Of a stretch of DNA of 64,000 nucleotides, positions 27,891-36,227 are shown piece after piece. Made by a program: the position numbers and the translations under genes. Under the pieces are notes generated by a model. That model worked only from the letters and a program-made list of their open reading frames with translations. It had not been told where the DNA came from and did not search any database. Origin of the DNA: Albidovulum sp. bin36 (GTDB lineage: Bacteria > Pseudomonadota > Alphaproteobacteria > Rhodobacterales > Rhodobacteraceae); assembly GCA_002238565.1 (NCBI GenBank), contig MPMP01000019.1, positions 1 to 64,000 of the forward strand, given 5' to 3'. How positions within the stretch are numbered: the stretch's first letter is position 1; the number at the start of each line of letters is the position of its first letter.

Positions 27891-28642
27891 CAGTCGTCCT
27901 CGTATCCGAGATAGGCTTTCCGCACATCTTCATTATTGCGAATTTCTGAAACGCTGCCGGTCGAGACCAATCGCCCGTTAACGAGTACCGAAATTCGGTC
28001 CGCGAGAGCGAAAACGGCATCCATGTCGTGCTCTATCAGCAATATCGGCGATTCCGCGCGAATTTCCTTCAGGAGATTCGTGAGCTCCCTCGTTCCCTCC
28101 GCTCCCACGCCGGCCATTGGCTCGTCGAGAAGAAGCGCCTTCGGGCGCATCGCCAACGCCATCGCGACTTCCAGCCGGCGCCTCTCGCCATGCGACAGCT
28201 CCGAAGCGACAGCGGCGGAGCGCGCGCCTAGCTTGGCCCGTTCGACCTGAGTCGAAGCTAGATGCGAGAACTCGGCATTCGAAATGTCGTTTCCGAAAAA
28301 CCTGTAAGTCCTGCCCCGAGTTCCCTGCACGGCGAGAAAAACGTTTTCGAAAACCGTAAGCTCCGGGAATATCGACGAAACCTGAAAACTGCGGGCAAGG
28401 CCTCGCCGGGCTCTTTCCGCGGCGCCGAGCCCGTCGACGCGAACGCCTCGGAATTCGATCGAACCGGAATTTTGGCGGAGTTCGCCGACAATGAGTTTGA
28501 CCAGCGTCGACTTGCCCGCGCCGTTCGGTCCGATGAGCGCATGAATTTCGCCGGGCTTCAGATCGAGCGATACGCCGTCGGTTGCCAGGAGCGCTCCGAA
28601 GCTCTTGGTCAGATTGTAGATTCGGAGGATCGGTTCAGCCAT
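27890..28642 (-). CDS. livG: branched-chain-type ABC transporter ATPase LivG
   Basis: A 250-residue ATPase with Walker A GPNGAGKSTLVKLIVGEL, signature LSHGERRRLEVAMALA (SHGE replaces the common SGGQ, as is usual in LivG) and Walker B KALLLDEPMAGVG. A C-terminal segment of about 25 residues ends DVRKAYLGYEDD, typical of LivG. It overlaps livM by eight bases and livF by one, so the operon is tightly coupled. Confidence 0.95.
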   Translation of the reverse strand: MAEPILRIYNLTKSFGALLATDGVSLDLKPGEIHALIGPNGAGKSTLVKLIVGELRQNSGSIEFRGVRVDGLGAAERARRGLARSFQVSSIFPELTVFENVFLAVQGTRGRTYRFFGNDISNAEFSHLASTQVERAKLGARSAAVASELSHGERRRLEVAMALAMRPKALLLDEPMAGVGAEGTRELTNLLKEIRAESPILLIEHDMDAVFALADRISVLVNGRLVSTGSVSEIRNNEDVRKAYLGYEDD

Positions 28643-29615
28643 TGCGGCGATCCAGAACGGTGCCGATCAAGCCTCCGCGCGCAAATAGTACGACGCAAAG
28701 CAGCAGCAGTCCGAGAAAGACCTGCCAGTAGTCGCTCACCTCTCCAAGCGATTGCTCGAGGAAGATATAGAGCGCGGCGCCGGCAACGGGCCCGAACAGC
28801 CTCCCCACTCCTCCAAGAATGACGAACACCATGATCTCCCCGGACATGTGCCAGCTCAGCATCTGCGGACTCACAAATCGGTTGAGATCCGCGTAAAGCG
28901 CGCCCGCCAAGCCCGTAATCGCGCCCGATACCACGAAAGCCGTCAAGCGCAGCCGAAACACCTCGATTCCCAGGCTTTCAAGGCGACCGGCGTTTTGCCT
29001 GGAGGCTCGAAGCGCCAGTCCGAAGTTCGAGTTCCGCAATACCGAAAAAATAGCTAACGAGACCATCAAGGCCGCGAAGGAGATCAGAAAGAATTGGACC
29101 GGGTCGAACGTATTCAGACCCGGGAAGCTATTGCGCACGTAGACCGGCAATCCGTCTTCGCCGCCGTACGCCGGCCAGCTAACCGCGAAGTAGTAGAGCA
29201 TCTGCGCGAAGGCAAGCGTGATCATAATGAAGTAGACGCCCGTCGTTCGGAGGCTGAGCATTCCGATTAGAAACGCGGTCAGGGCCGCGACCAGAACCGC
29301 GACCAGCCAAATCGCCGGCATGAAAGTCGTCCCGCCAATCTCCATGGGCCAGGCGAGTATCGCCTGCCCATTCAGCGCATGGTTTGCTAGGATTCCGGCG
29401 GCATAGCCTCCAAGGCCAAAATAGGCGGCGTGTCCGAACGACACTAGGCCGCCCAGCCCGAGCGCGAAATTCAAGCCGACCGCGGCAATCGAAAGAATGG
29501 CAATTCGCGTTGCCAATGTCAGATAGTAGGGTTCGCCGAAATACGCGGCCGCCAGCGGTACGACCAGAAGGAGCGAGGCAAGCCCGATATTCAAGCCGCG
29601 CTCACGCGCCGACAT
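28635..29615 (-). CDS. livM: branched-chain-type ABC transporter permease LivM
   Basis: A 326-residue inner-membrane permease with about nine to ten hydrophobic helices. It has the LivM signature LGLGGLVSFGHAAYFGLGGY after the third helix and a coupling-helix region RASRQNAGRLESLGIEV. ATG 29615 overlaps the livH stop by 14 bases and is preceded by a CAGGGA-type ribosome-binding site; the longer open frame to 29696 reads as nonsense. It pairs with LivH. Confidence 0.95.
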   Translation of the reverse strand: MSARERGLNIGLASLLLVVPLAAAYFGEPYYLTLATRIAILSIAAVGLNFALGLGGLVSFGHAAYFGLGGYAAGILANHALNGQAILAWPMEIGGTTFMPAIWLVAVLVAALTAFLIGMLSLRTTGVYFIMITLAFAQMLYYFAVSWPAYGGEDGLPVYVRNSFPGLNTFDPVQFFLISFAALMVSLAIFSVLRNSNFGLALRASRQNAGRLESLGIEVFRLRLTAFVVSGAITGLAGALYADLNRFVSPQMLSWHMSGEIMVFVILGGVGRLFGPVAGAALYIFLEQSLGEVSDYWQVFLGLLLLCVVLFARGGLIGTVLDRRNG

Positions 29616-30525
29616 GGCCGAACAATCCCTGAGGCCTGAATACGAGAACCGCGGCCATAAGCAAGTAGATGAGCATGGATGCAAGCGCCGAGCCAACAGA
29701 CATGGCCGAAGACGGATCCATAAACGTTCCGAAGAAGACCGGAAACAGAAATCGCCCGAGCGTATCGGCCATCCCGACCAGAATGGAGCCGACGAATGCG
29801 CCGGCTACCGAACCTATTCCTCCAATCACGATGACGACGAAAGCGAGAATCAATACCGGCTCGCCCATGCCGACCTGAACGGACTGGATGGATCCGACCA
29901 TTGCTCCGGCAAGGCCGGCAAGGCCGGCGCCAAGCGCAAATACCAATGTGTACAGGATGCCGATGTTGACGCCCAAGGCCGCTATCATTTCCCGGTCGCA
30001 CTCCCCTGCCCTGATGCGAACGCCGAGCAGCGTTTTGCCGATAAGCAGAAATAGACCGCCGGCCACCGCCAGTCCCGCGACGATAATTGCCAGCCGAAAT
30101 CGCGAATAAATTATTCCGCCGGGCAATGTTACCGTTCCTTCCAGCACTTCCGGAGGCGTCAAATAGAGCGGGAAGGAACCGAAAACCCAGCGCGTGCCTT
30201 CCGAAAAGACCAGTATCAGCGCGAAAGTGGCGAGCACCTGATCGAGGTGGTCCCGGTTGTAGAGCCGCCGAATTACGGCCAACTCCACGATTGCTCCTGC
30301 CGCAGCGGCGGCCGAGAGGCCCGCCAGGAGTCCCAGCCAAAACGAACCTGTCGCCGACGCGATGCCGGCGCACGCAAAGGCCCCGATCATATATAGAGAG
30401 CCGTGCGCCAAGTTTATCAGGCCCATGACGCCGAATATTAGCGTCAATCCGGCAGCCATGAGAAACAGCATGACGCCCAGCTGAAGCCCGTTCAGGATTT
30501 GCTCCGCGATCAGGACGATCGACAT
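29602..30525 (-). CDS. livH: branched-chain-type ABC transporter permease LivH
   Basis: A 307-residue permease with eight or so hydrophobic helices. It has the LivH motifs GLTLIFGVMGLINLAHGSLY near the N-terminus and GGIGSVAGAFVGSILVGMAD near the C-terminus. It forms the channel with LivM. The gap to the binding-protein gene (30526-30721) contains a strong hairpin but no U-tract and no other gene. Confidence 0.95.
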   Translation of the reverse strand: MSIVLIAEQILNGLQLGVMLFLMAAGLTLIFGVMGLINLAHGSLYMIGAFACAGIASATGSFWLGLLAGLSAAAAAGAIVELAVIRRLYNRDHLDQVLATFALILVFSEGTRWVFGSFPLYLTPPEVLEGTVTLPGGIIYSRFRLAIIVAGLAVAGGLFLLIGKTLLGVRIRAGECDREMIAALGVNIGILYTLVFALGAGLAGLAGAMVGSIQSVQVGMGEPVLILAFVVIVIGGIGSVAGAFVGSILVGMADTLGRFLFPVFFGTFMDPSSAMSVGSALASMLIYLLMAAVLVFRPQGLFGHVGA

Positions 30526-30690
30526 GGGAGTTCTACCATTGCATTCGCCCGCCCGGAGACGTCGGGCAAACCGACGATCGGGCAGGAACGGCGGTGGCCT
30601 CGCCGGACTCCGTCAGCGGGACAGGTTCGGGCAAGCCCGCCGATCGCTCGACAATTCTCAATGCCCGAAGTCGGCCTATGGAGTTTGCAG

Positions 30691-30709
30691 GGGCCGGCCG
30701 CGCCGGCCC
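30691..30709 (-). terminator. perfect GC hairpin after the Liv-type binding-protein gene
   Basis: GGGCCGGC at 30691-30698 pairs exactly with GCCGGCCC at 30702-30709 around a CGC loop, starting 12 bases after the binding-protein stop. No U-tract follows. It lies between binding-protein and permease genes, where it probably lowers read-through or protects the upstream message. Confidence 0.65.
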
Positions 30710-30721
30710 GCGACAAGGCGT

Positions 30722-31861
30722 TTACATCGAGCAGTCGTTGACAAAGGCGTTCGACCGGTCCTCCATCGCAAGCGCGACGATTCGGTTGGTCAGGATATCG
30801 CCTTCCTTTACGACTTCTCGTACATAGATGTCCTGCACCGGATGATGGTTCGCGGCGAACGAAAAATCCCCGCGAACGGAATCGAATTCCGCAGCCTTCA
30901 GCGCCGCTCTAAATGCGTCGGCATCCGAGACTTCCGCATTCGCCAATGCGGAAATCAGCAGGTTCGCGGTGTCGTAGCCCTGGCTGGCGTATAGCGACGG
31001 CAGCCTGCCGTACTCCGCCTGAAACGCCGCAACGAAACCAATGTTCGCTTCATTGTCCAGATCCTTGGACCACTGGGAAGTATTTTTCACGCCAATGGCC
31101 GCCTCGCCGACGGCTTGAAGTATGCCCTGGTCGAAGGAAAACGCCGGACCCAGAAGCGGCAAGTCGATTCCCGACTGCGCGAATTGCTTCAGGAAAGCGA
31201 TTCCCATGCCGCCGGGCAAAAAGAAGAATATGCTGTCTGCATCCGTCGCCCGGATTAGAGCTAGCTCCGCCGCATAGTCGTCCTGGCCGAGCCTGGTATA
31301 GTGCGACTGGACGACTTCGCCTTCGAAAAATCGCTTGAACCCGTTGAGCGCATCCTTGCCGGCGGGATAATTGGGCGCGACAAGATACGGCCTGGCTAGT
31401 CCTGCCGTGTTCGCATAGGCGCCGGCGGCTTCGTGCAAATTATCGTTCTGCCATGCGACATTGAAATAGTTTTCGTGGCAGAGATTGCCGGCAAGCGCAG
31501 ACGGACCCGCATTCGGCGAAAGATAGAATTTTCCCTGATTCACGACGCTCGGCACGACGGCCAGGGCAAGATTCGACCAGATTATTCCGGTAAGAACATC
31601 CGCCTTGTCGGACTGGATCAACTTGTCGGCGAGCTGAACCGCCACATCCGGCTTCCTCTGATCGTCCTCTACGACCACTTCAATGTTCGGATTGTTCGAT
31701 TGCTTAACGGCAAGCAGGAATCCGTCGCGCACATCGACGCCCAGCGACGCCCCGCCTCCGGAAAGGGTCGTAATCATCCCAACTTTCAATGAATTCGCGT
31801 GGGCGATTGCCGGGAGGGCCATCGCAGCTACCGTTGTCAAAGCAACAGCAATTTTTTTCAT
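30722..31861 (-). CDS. periplasmic amino-acid/amide-type binding protein of the Liv importer
   Basis: A 379-residue substrate-binding protein (periplasmic binding fold type I, Leu/Ile/Val/amide family). It has a Sec signal (KKIAVALTTVAAMALPAIAH, cleavage near AHA) and the opening strand LKVGMITTLSGGGASLGVDV. The ligand could be an amino acid, amide, urea or aromatic acid; it cannot be read from sequence. ATG 31861 is chosen; ATG 31879 would add six residues (MDWIRK). The longer open frame upstream is unlike protein. First gene of the operon. Confidence 0.92.
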   Translation of the reverse strand: MKKIAVALTTVAAMALPAIAHANSLKVGMITTLSGGGASLGVDVRDGFLLAVKQSNNPNIEVVVEDDQRKPDVAVQLADKLIQSDKADVLTGIIWSNLALAVVPSVVNQGKFYLSPNAGPSALAGNLCHENYFNVAWQNDNLHEAAGAYANTAGLARPYLVAPNYPAGKDALNGFKRFFEGEVVQSHYTRLGQDDYAAELALIRATDADSIFFFLPGGMGIAFLKQFAQSGIDLPLLGPAFSFDQGILQAVGEAAIGVKNTSQWSKDLDNEANIGFVAAFQAEYGRLPSLYASQGYDTANLLISALANAEVSDADAFRAALKAAEFDSVRGDFSFAANHHPVQDIYVREVVKEGDILTNRIVALAMEDRSNAFVNDCSM

Positions 31862-32111
31862 CTTTCTAATCCAATCCATTGTTTCATCCAGTCGCGCCGC
31901 GCACGACTGCCGCGGGAGAATATAGCGGCATAGCGGAGTGCCGGAAAGCCGGAAAACCGAATCGGCCAGCCGCCGCGCGTCGAGCGAGCCGGGCCAGGAA
32001 CTCGAAAGCGCGGCGTTGACCGAAGTAAAATGCGCCGGGCTTTCGCAATGCCGCGAGGACACGGCATGCAGCCCGCAAAAGGGATCGCGAATTGCCCCGG
32101 AATGATCCGCT

Positions 32112-32351
32112 TCAAAGCCTTTTGTGGCTTCCGTCGCAGACTGGAGCGGCGCCCGACTGCTTGCACCCGCAAAAGAATACGCGTCTATCGTGCTCGGCAG
32201 AAAATTTAACCGGCAGGATATCGGTAGTTTTGTGGCTTCCGTCGCAGAACGGCTGATTGGCGCTCCTGCCGCAGGCGCACCAGAAATAGGTTTCTCCTGC
32301 TCGGACATCCGCAGCGTAGGGCTCTTTTTGGGCAACGATGGCATCGGTCAT
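32112..32351 (-). CDS. dual CDGSH iron-sulfur protein
   Basis: A 79-residue protein with two CDGSH-type 2Fe-2S sites: CACGRSANQPFCDGSH and CGCKQSGAAPVCDGSH. Each gives the three-Cys, one-His ligand set that makes redox- and pH-sensitive clusters (mitoNEET-like family). Bacterial members are small and soluble, and their role is probably electron transfer or iron-sulfur handling. Upstream neighbours are unrelated transport genes. The cytochrome b561 gene begins about 560 bases away in the same direction with a 33-base gap between the two, so they may be co-transcribed. Confidence 0.92.
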   Translation of the reverse strand: MTDAIVAQKEPYAADVRAGETYFWCACGRSANQPFCDGSHKTTDILPVKFSAEHDRRVFFCGCKQSGAAPVCDGSHKRL

Positions 32352-32384
32352 TTCGGTCTCCGCGCTTATTTATGATTCGTATGG

Positions 32385-32915
32385 CTATAGGCGCTCGCCG
32401 AACCAAATCCGGCGAACAAGATTATCTCTAAGAATGAATTGGTGGTAGAGAGCCGCGGCGACATGGAGCGCAATTAGCATCGCGAGCAGCAGCGCGATGA
32501 ATCCGTGGGCGGCGCGCTGCGGCAAGGATGAAAGCTCGGGCGGCAGCGATTCCGCGGCGCCTCCGTAGACTATCGGAAAAAGGCCTGCGCCGACCGCCGT
32601 CGCGACGCCGGTCAGTACCATTCCCGCGATTAGCGCATAAAATCCCCAGTGCGTCATTACGCCGACCCGATCGAGAAACGCGCTGCCAGTTCTGGCGCGC
32701 GGCGGATGCCTGCTGGCAAGGCGCGTTAGCAAGCGCAAAATCAGCAGCGCGCCGATCGCCATGCCGAAAGCCATGTGACCTCCGAGGCCCTGGATTTTCA
32801 TGGGGTTGTCGTTCGGCATTTCCGCGAGAAAAAACCCTCCCGCCACCAGCGAGATCAGGATCATAATCGCCATTAGCCAGTGCAAAGCGACCAATAGAGG
32901 GTGATATTTTTGCAT
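32385..32915 (-). CDS. cytochrome b561
   Basis: A 176-residue membrane protein with four helices. Paired histidines suit two heme b groups: HPLLVALHWLMA in the first helix, GGHMAFGMAIGALL in the second, GVMTHWGFYALIAG in the third and LIALHVAAALYHQFI in the fourth. Bacterial b561 proteins oxidise quinol or reduce external acceptors such as superoxide. Co-directional with the CDGSH gene downstream, which suggests a shared redox theme; that is inference. Confidence 0.92.
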   Translation of the reverse strand: MQKYHPLLVALHWLMAIMILISLVAGGFFLAEMPNDNPMKIQGLGGHMAFGMAIGALLILRLLTRLASRHPPRARTGSAFLDRVGVMTHWGFYALIAGMVLTGVATAVGAGLFPIVYGGAAESLPPELSSLPQRAAHGFIALLLAMLIALHVAAALYHQFILRDNLVRRIWFGERL

Positions 32916-33049
32916 TAATTACTCGTCGGCGGCGATGACGGCGAGTCTTTCACGGCTTGCAAGTGAGCGCAAGTTCGAACAGGCCGAAAAACCCGCTCTC
33001 GCCCCGAGAGGCTTGCGCCGCAAATGGTCTTGCCGACCTGCGCACCTGG

Positions 33050-34630
33050 TCAGTAGCCAATCGCGCAACCGTCCTTCCTTGGATCGGACGCGCCGAGAAG
33101 CACGCCCGCTTTCCGGTCTATCCGGATCGCCTGCCCGCCGCCCAACGGCGATTCCGGCACGGACGGCACATGGCCGATTTCCGCTAGCCGCGCGCGAACC
33201 TTGTCTCCGTATCCGCGTTCAAGCTGAAGCCTGCCCGTCTCGGGAAAACTTCTAGGCCCGTCTATGGCTTCCTGGGGGTTCATGCCGAAATCCGCCATGT
33301 TCACCATAACCCGCAGATGCCCCGCCGGCTGGTACTGGCCTCCCATAACGCCGAACGGCATCGCAACTTCGCCGTCGACCCGCAGCATGGCGGGAATAAT
33401 CGTGTGAAGGGGCCTTTTGCCACCGCCGGCTTCATTCGGGTGGCCCTCCCTCAGCGTGAAACCAGCGCCGCGATTCTGAAAATTTATCCCGAATTTTTCG
33501 GAAGCGATCCCCGAGCCGAAGCTGTGGAACACCGAATAGATCATGGACACGGCCATCAGGTCCTTGTCGACCACGCAAAGATAGACAGTATCCTTGTGCA
33601 CGGCATTGGCGGCGGCGGCGGGATCGGGAATTGCTTCGCCGGGCCTGATGAGCCCGGCCAGCTGTCGCGCGGTGTCCAGCGACAGCATGTGATCCAGCCG
33701 TTCGACGTAATCGGGGTCCGCTACGAATCGATCTCTAGCATCCATCGCGAGCTTTACCGCTTCGGCTTCCAAATGAACGCGCTCGGCGCCGAACGGATCC
33801 ATAGCCGCCAAATCGAATTGAGCGACGATATTGGCTGCCAGCAAAGCGGCCGCCCCTTGTCCATTCGGCGGATGCTCCAAGATCTCGAAACCCCTGTAGT
33901 GTCCGGAAATTGGCGTGCCGTAGTCGCAGCGCGTAGCCGCGAAATCTTCCAGGGAGTGGACCCCTCCGACGGCCCGAAGGCTGTCGACCATGTCTTCGGC
34001 GACCTCGCCTTCGTAAAACGCCGATCTCCCGTCTCGCGAAATGCGCCTGAGGACCTCCGCCTGGCCGGGTGCGCGGAAAATTGCGCCGGGGGCGGGCGAT
34101 TTGCCGTCAAGCAGATAATATCTCCGGGCAGCCCCTTTGAGGGAATCCGCCGCCCTGCTCCAATCGAATGAAACTCTTGGCGCAACAGGCACGCCGTCTT
34201 CGGCATATCGAATCGACGGCTCCAGGCTGGATTCCAGCCCGTTGCGTCCCCAATCGGCCGACAGGCGGCAGAACGCATCGACGGCTCCCGGAACCGTTAC
34301 CGAGGCGACCGAATCGTCGCTTACGGCTTCAAGTCCCTTTTGGCGCAACGATGCCGAGCATAGAGCTTTCGGAGCTCGCCCCGAACCGTTCAGGGCGATT
34401 ACTCGATCTTCGCCGGGCGGGCAGAATAGAACGAAGCAATCGCCCCCGATGCCCGTGGACTGGGGTTCGCAAATGCCAAGCAGAACCGCCGCCCCTATTG
34501 CCGCGTCGACGGCGTTTCCCCCGTCCTTTAGGATGTCGATTGCCGCAGCCGCGGCGAGAGGATGCGAAGTCGCGCACATGCCGTTAGACGAATAAACCGC
34601 GGAACGACCCGGCAATTGAAAGTCTCTCAT
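33050..34630 (-). CDS. gamma-glutamyltransferase family protein
   Basis: A 526-residue enzyme of the GGT (Ntn-hydrolase) family. The large-subunit part has GNAVDAAIGAAVLLGICEPQ and TGIGGDCFVLFC; the autocleavage Thr is probably in HKDTVYLCVVDKDLMAVSMI, followed by the small subunit (PFGVMGGQYQPAGHLRVM, DGPRSF). The lack of a signal peptide points to a cytosolic enzyme, unlike the periplasmic E. coli GGT; substrates may be gamma-glutamyl compounds or other acyl-amides. ATG 34630 begins the protein at the usual point; the open frame to 34672 has no family likeness. Confidence 0.9.
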   Translation of the reverse strand: MRDFQLPGRSAVYSSNGMCATSHPLAAAAAIDILKDGGNAVDAAIGAAVLLGICEPQSTGIGGDCFVLFCPPGEDRVIALNGSGRAPKALCSASLRQKGLEAVSDDSVASVTVPGAVDAFCRLSADWGRNGLESSLEPSIRYAEDGVPVAPRVSFDWSRAADSLKGAARRYYLLDGKSPAPGAIFRAPGQAEVLRRISRDGRSAFYEGEVAEDMVDSLRAVGGVHSLEDFAATRCDYGTPISGHYRGFEILEHPPNGQGAAALLAANIVAQFDLAAMDPFGAERVHLEAEAVKLAMDARDRFVADPDYVERLDHMLSLDTARQLAGLIRPGEAIPDPAAAANAVHKDTVYLCVVDKDLMAVSMIYSVFHSFGSGIASEKFGINFQNRGAGFTLREGHPNEAGGGKRPLHTIIPAMLRVDGEVAMPFGVMGGQYQPAGHLRVMVNMADFGMNPQEAIDGPRSFPETGRLQLERGYGDKVRARLAEIGHVPSVPESPLGGGQAIRIDRKAGVLLGASDPRKDGCAIGY

Positions 34631-34839
34631 CTCCTGATCCCTTCGATCGGCCGCCCCGGCTGGCCAATGCATTCGGGCGCGCGGCTTGAATTAGCGCCTT
34701 GCCCGCAATTTTAAAACGCCCGAACGGCAGCGATTCGGCATTGCTGCGCAATTCGCCGCAAAAAACCGGCGTCCGTCCAGCCGCGCGGTCCGCAGGCGCG
34801 CGAAATTGAAAATAAATCTCCAATCAATCCAAGCATGTC

Positions 34840-34869
34840 TTGCAAGCAGTCCGAATCCTATCCTATAAT
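34840..34869 (+). promoter_or_regulatory. sigma-70-type promoter for the DUF2794 transcript
   Basis: TTGCAA at 34840-34845, an 18-base spacer and a perfect TATAAT at 34864-34869. A start point seven bases after the -10 would fall on the A of an ATG at 34876, making that small frame leaderless. The promoter faces the DUF2794 gene at 35043. Confidence 0.6.
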
Positions 34870-34875
34870 CGGGGC

Positions 34876-35046
34876 ATGAGCCGTTTCCGCCGAGACGCGT
34901 TTGCGAAATTCAAGCAAACCGGGAATCAATGCGCAGAAGGCTTTTTTCCAAATAAATTGCAGTTTTCGGAGCGCGGACCGTTTGCGGCCCGGAGCTTGAA
35001 TCGCCGTTGCGATATCGAGAAAAAAATGAAAACCGGAGCTTCATGA
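34876..35046 (+). CDS. possible leaderless small upstream ORF (56 aa)
   Basis: A basic 56-residue frame starts at the predicted transcript start and ends TGA, overlapping the ATG of the DUF2794 gene (ATGA). The sequence (SRFRRDAFAKFKQTGNQ) has no recognisable family. The arrangement suggests a translated leader that couples expression of the downstream gene, but it may be coincidence. Confidence 0.3.
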   Translation: MSRFRRDAFAKFKQTGNQCAEGFFPNKLQFSERGPFAARSLNRRCDIEKKMKTGAS

Positions 35047-35408
35047 ACCGAAACAATTCCATTGCCTATTTAAGGCGACCATCACGTGAATATCGCGATC
35101 CCCTGCCACGATTGATCAGCTTTGATCGCATGGAACTCTTTCAAATTCTTAACATTTACGGCCGCATGGTGGCGGCGGGGCACTGGCGAGACTACGACAT
35201 CTCCCATCTTGAGGAATTCGCGGTTTTTTCAATATTTCGCAGAACCGCGGAGTACCCGATATATCGGATCGTAAAGCGTCCGAGCCTGGATGCGAGATTG
35301 GGCATGTACTCCATCGTGGGCATGGACGGGCGCATCCTGAGACAAGGGCGCGACCTTAAGCAAATCCTGAAAATCTTCGAACGGAATCTGCTTCGCGCCG
35401 TGCATTAG
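35043..35408 (+). CDS. DUF2794 domain protein
   Basis: A 121-residue protein of the alphaproteobacterial DUF2794 family: ISFDRMELFQILNIYGRMVA, then HWRDYDISHLEEFAVFSIFR and YPIYRIVKRPSLDARLGMYS. The function is unknown. It is soluble, with no signal peptide. ATG 35043 follows a GGAG-type site and a four-base overlap with a possible upstream ORF. It converges with the NlpC/P60 gene (four-base overlap of the ends); this pairing with NlpC/P60 and leucyl aminopeptidase genes is common in alphaproteobacteria. Confidence 0.92.
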   Translation: MNRNNSIAYLRRPSREYRDPLPRLISFDRMELFQILNIYGRMVAAGHWRDYDISHLEEFAVFSIFRRTAEYPIYRIVKRPSLDARLGMYSIVGMDGRILRQGRDLKQILKIFERNLLRAVH

Positions 35409-36217
35409 ATTCGGCGAATGCCGAGAAATGGATTGCCTTCGAGCGATTCGATCCGATTCCTGGCTTGTTCAAAGGGCTCAACGACGACGGCCATGCCCCG
35501 AGCCGTGGCGTGAAGAAGGTTTTCGGCATCGGCCAGGATACCGACATGGCCTTTCCAGAACGCAAGATCCCCTCTTTCGCGAGGCGCGCCCCTTCCGACG
35601 CTCGTCGAGAATTCCATTGCCTGAAGGTCGCTGTCCCGCGGGCACCGCATTCCTGTCTGGTGCAGGGACAGCTGCAGCAGACCGGAGCAATCTATCCCGA
35701 AGCAAGTCTTTCCGCCCCACAGGTACGGCGCGCCTTCGAATTTCTCGGCGACGGCTACGAAGTCCGTCGGCCGGTCGCTCAGCTCCCTCGCATGGGCGGC
35801 GGGAATAAAGCCTTCATCCTCGACCTCGAGAAACCCGTTCGCCTCCGCGGAAGCGCAGATTTCGCCGCCCAAAGTCGGCCCTTGCCGGGCGGGAGATCTT
35901 ATATCCGGAGCCGCGTAGAAATGCGACGAAATCGCGGCGATGCGATGCGTGCTGTCCCTGGGCGCGACTAGGCGCTCCCGGGAAACGTAGCCGGCATAGC
36001 CGTCCCTGGCCAACTGCCCGTACGCTTCGTCGCCTTTGGCTTCCAGAACCCGGAATCGCTCGCCGAAGAGCGCCTGCGTCGCCAATTCGCCTCCGGGGCG
36101 GCTCCTCAGCGAAGCAAATGGCGCCGCGAACTGGACAAGTTCGCCGTCGACAAATCCCGCGGCGCCGGCATTGCCCCGAAGCTCGCCGACGGCAGCCCTG
36201 CCGCGGCTCGCGGTCAT
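35405..36217 (-). CDS. SH3-NlpC/P60 peptidoglycan hydrolase
   Basis: A 270-residue protein with N-terminal SH3-like domains (about 25-150) and a C-terminal NlpC/P60 cysteine peptidase. The nucleophile is in FGIDCSGLLQLSLH, the His in FWKGHVGIL, and a later HATARG segment. The family cleaves the D-Glu-(meso-DAP) bond of cell-wall peptides, often on recycled fragments. No signal peptide is visible, so it may act in the cytoplasm together with the adjacent leucyl aminopeptidase, ten bases upstream. The ATG at 36217 is the only plausible start. Confidence 0.92.
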   Translation of the reverse strand: MTASRGRAAVGELRGNAGAAGFVDGELVQFAAPFASLRSRPGGELATQALFGERFRVLEAKGDEAYGQLARDGYAGYVSRERLVAPRDSTHRIAAISSHFYAAPDIRSPARQGPTLGGEICASAEANGFLEVEDEGFIPAAHARELSDRPTDFVAVAEKFEGAPYLWGGKTCFGIDCSGLLQLSLHQTGMRCPRDSDLQAMEFSTSVGRGAPRERGDLAFWKGHVGILADAENLLHATARGMAVVVEPFEQARNRIESLEGNPFLGIRRI

Positions 36218-36227
36218 CGGGGATCCG

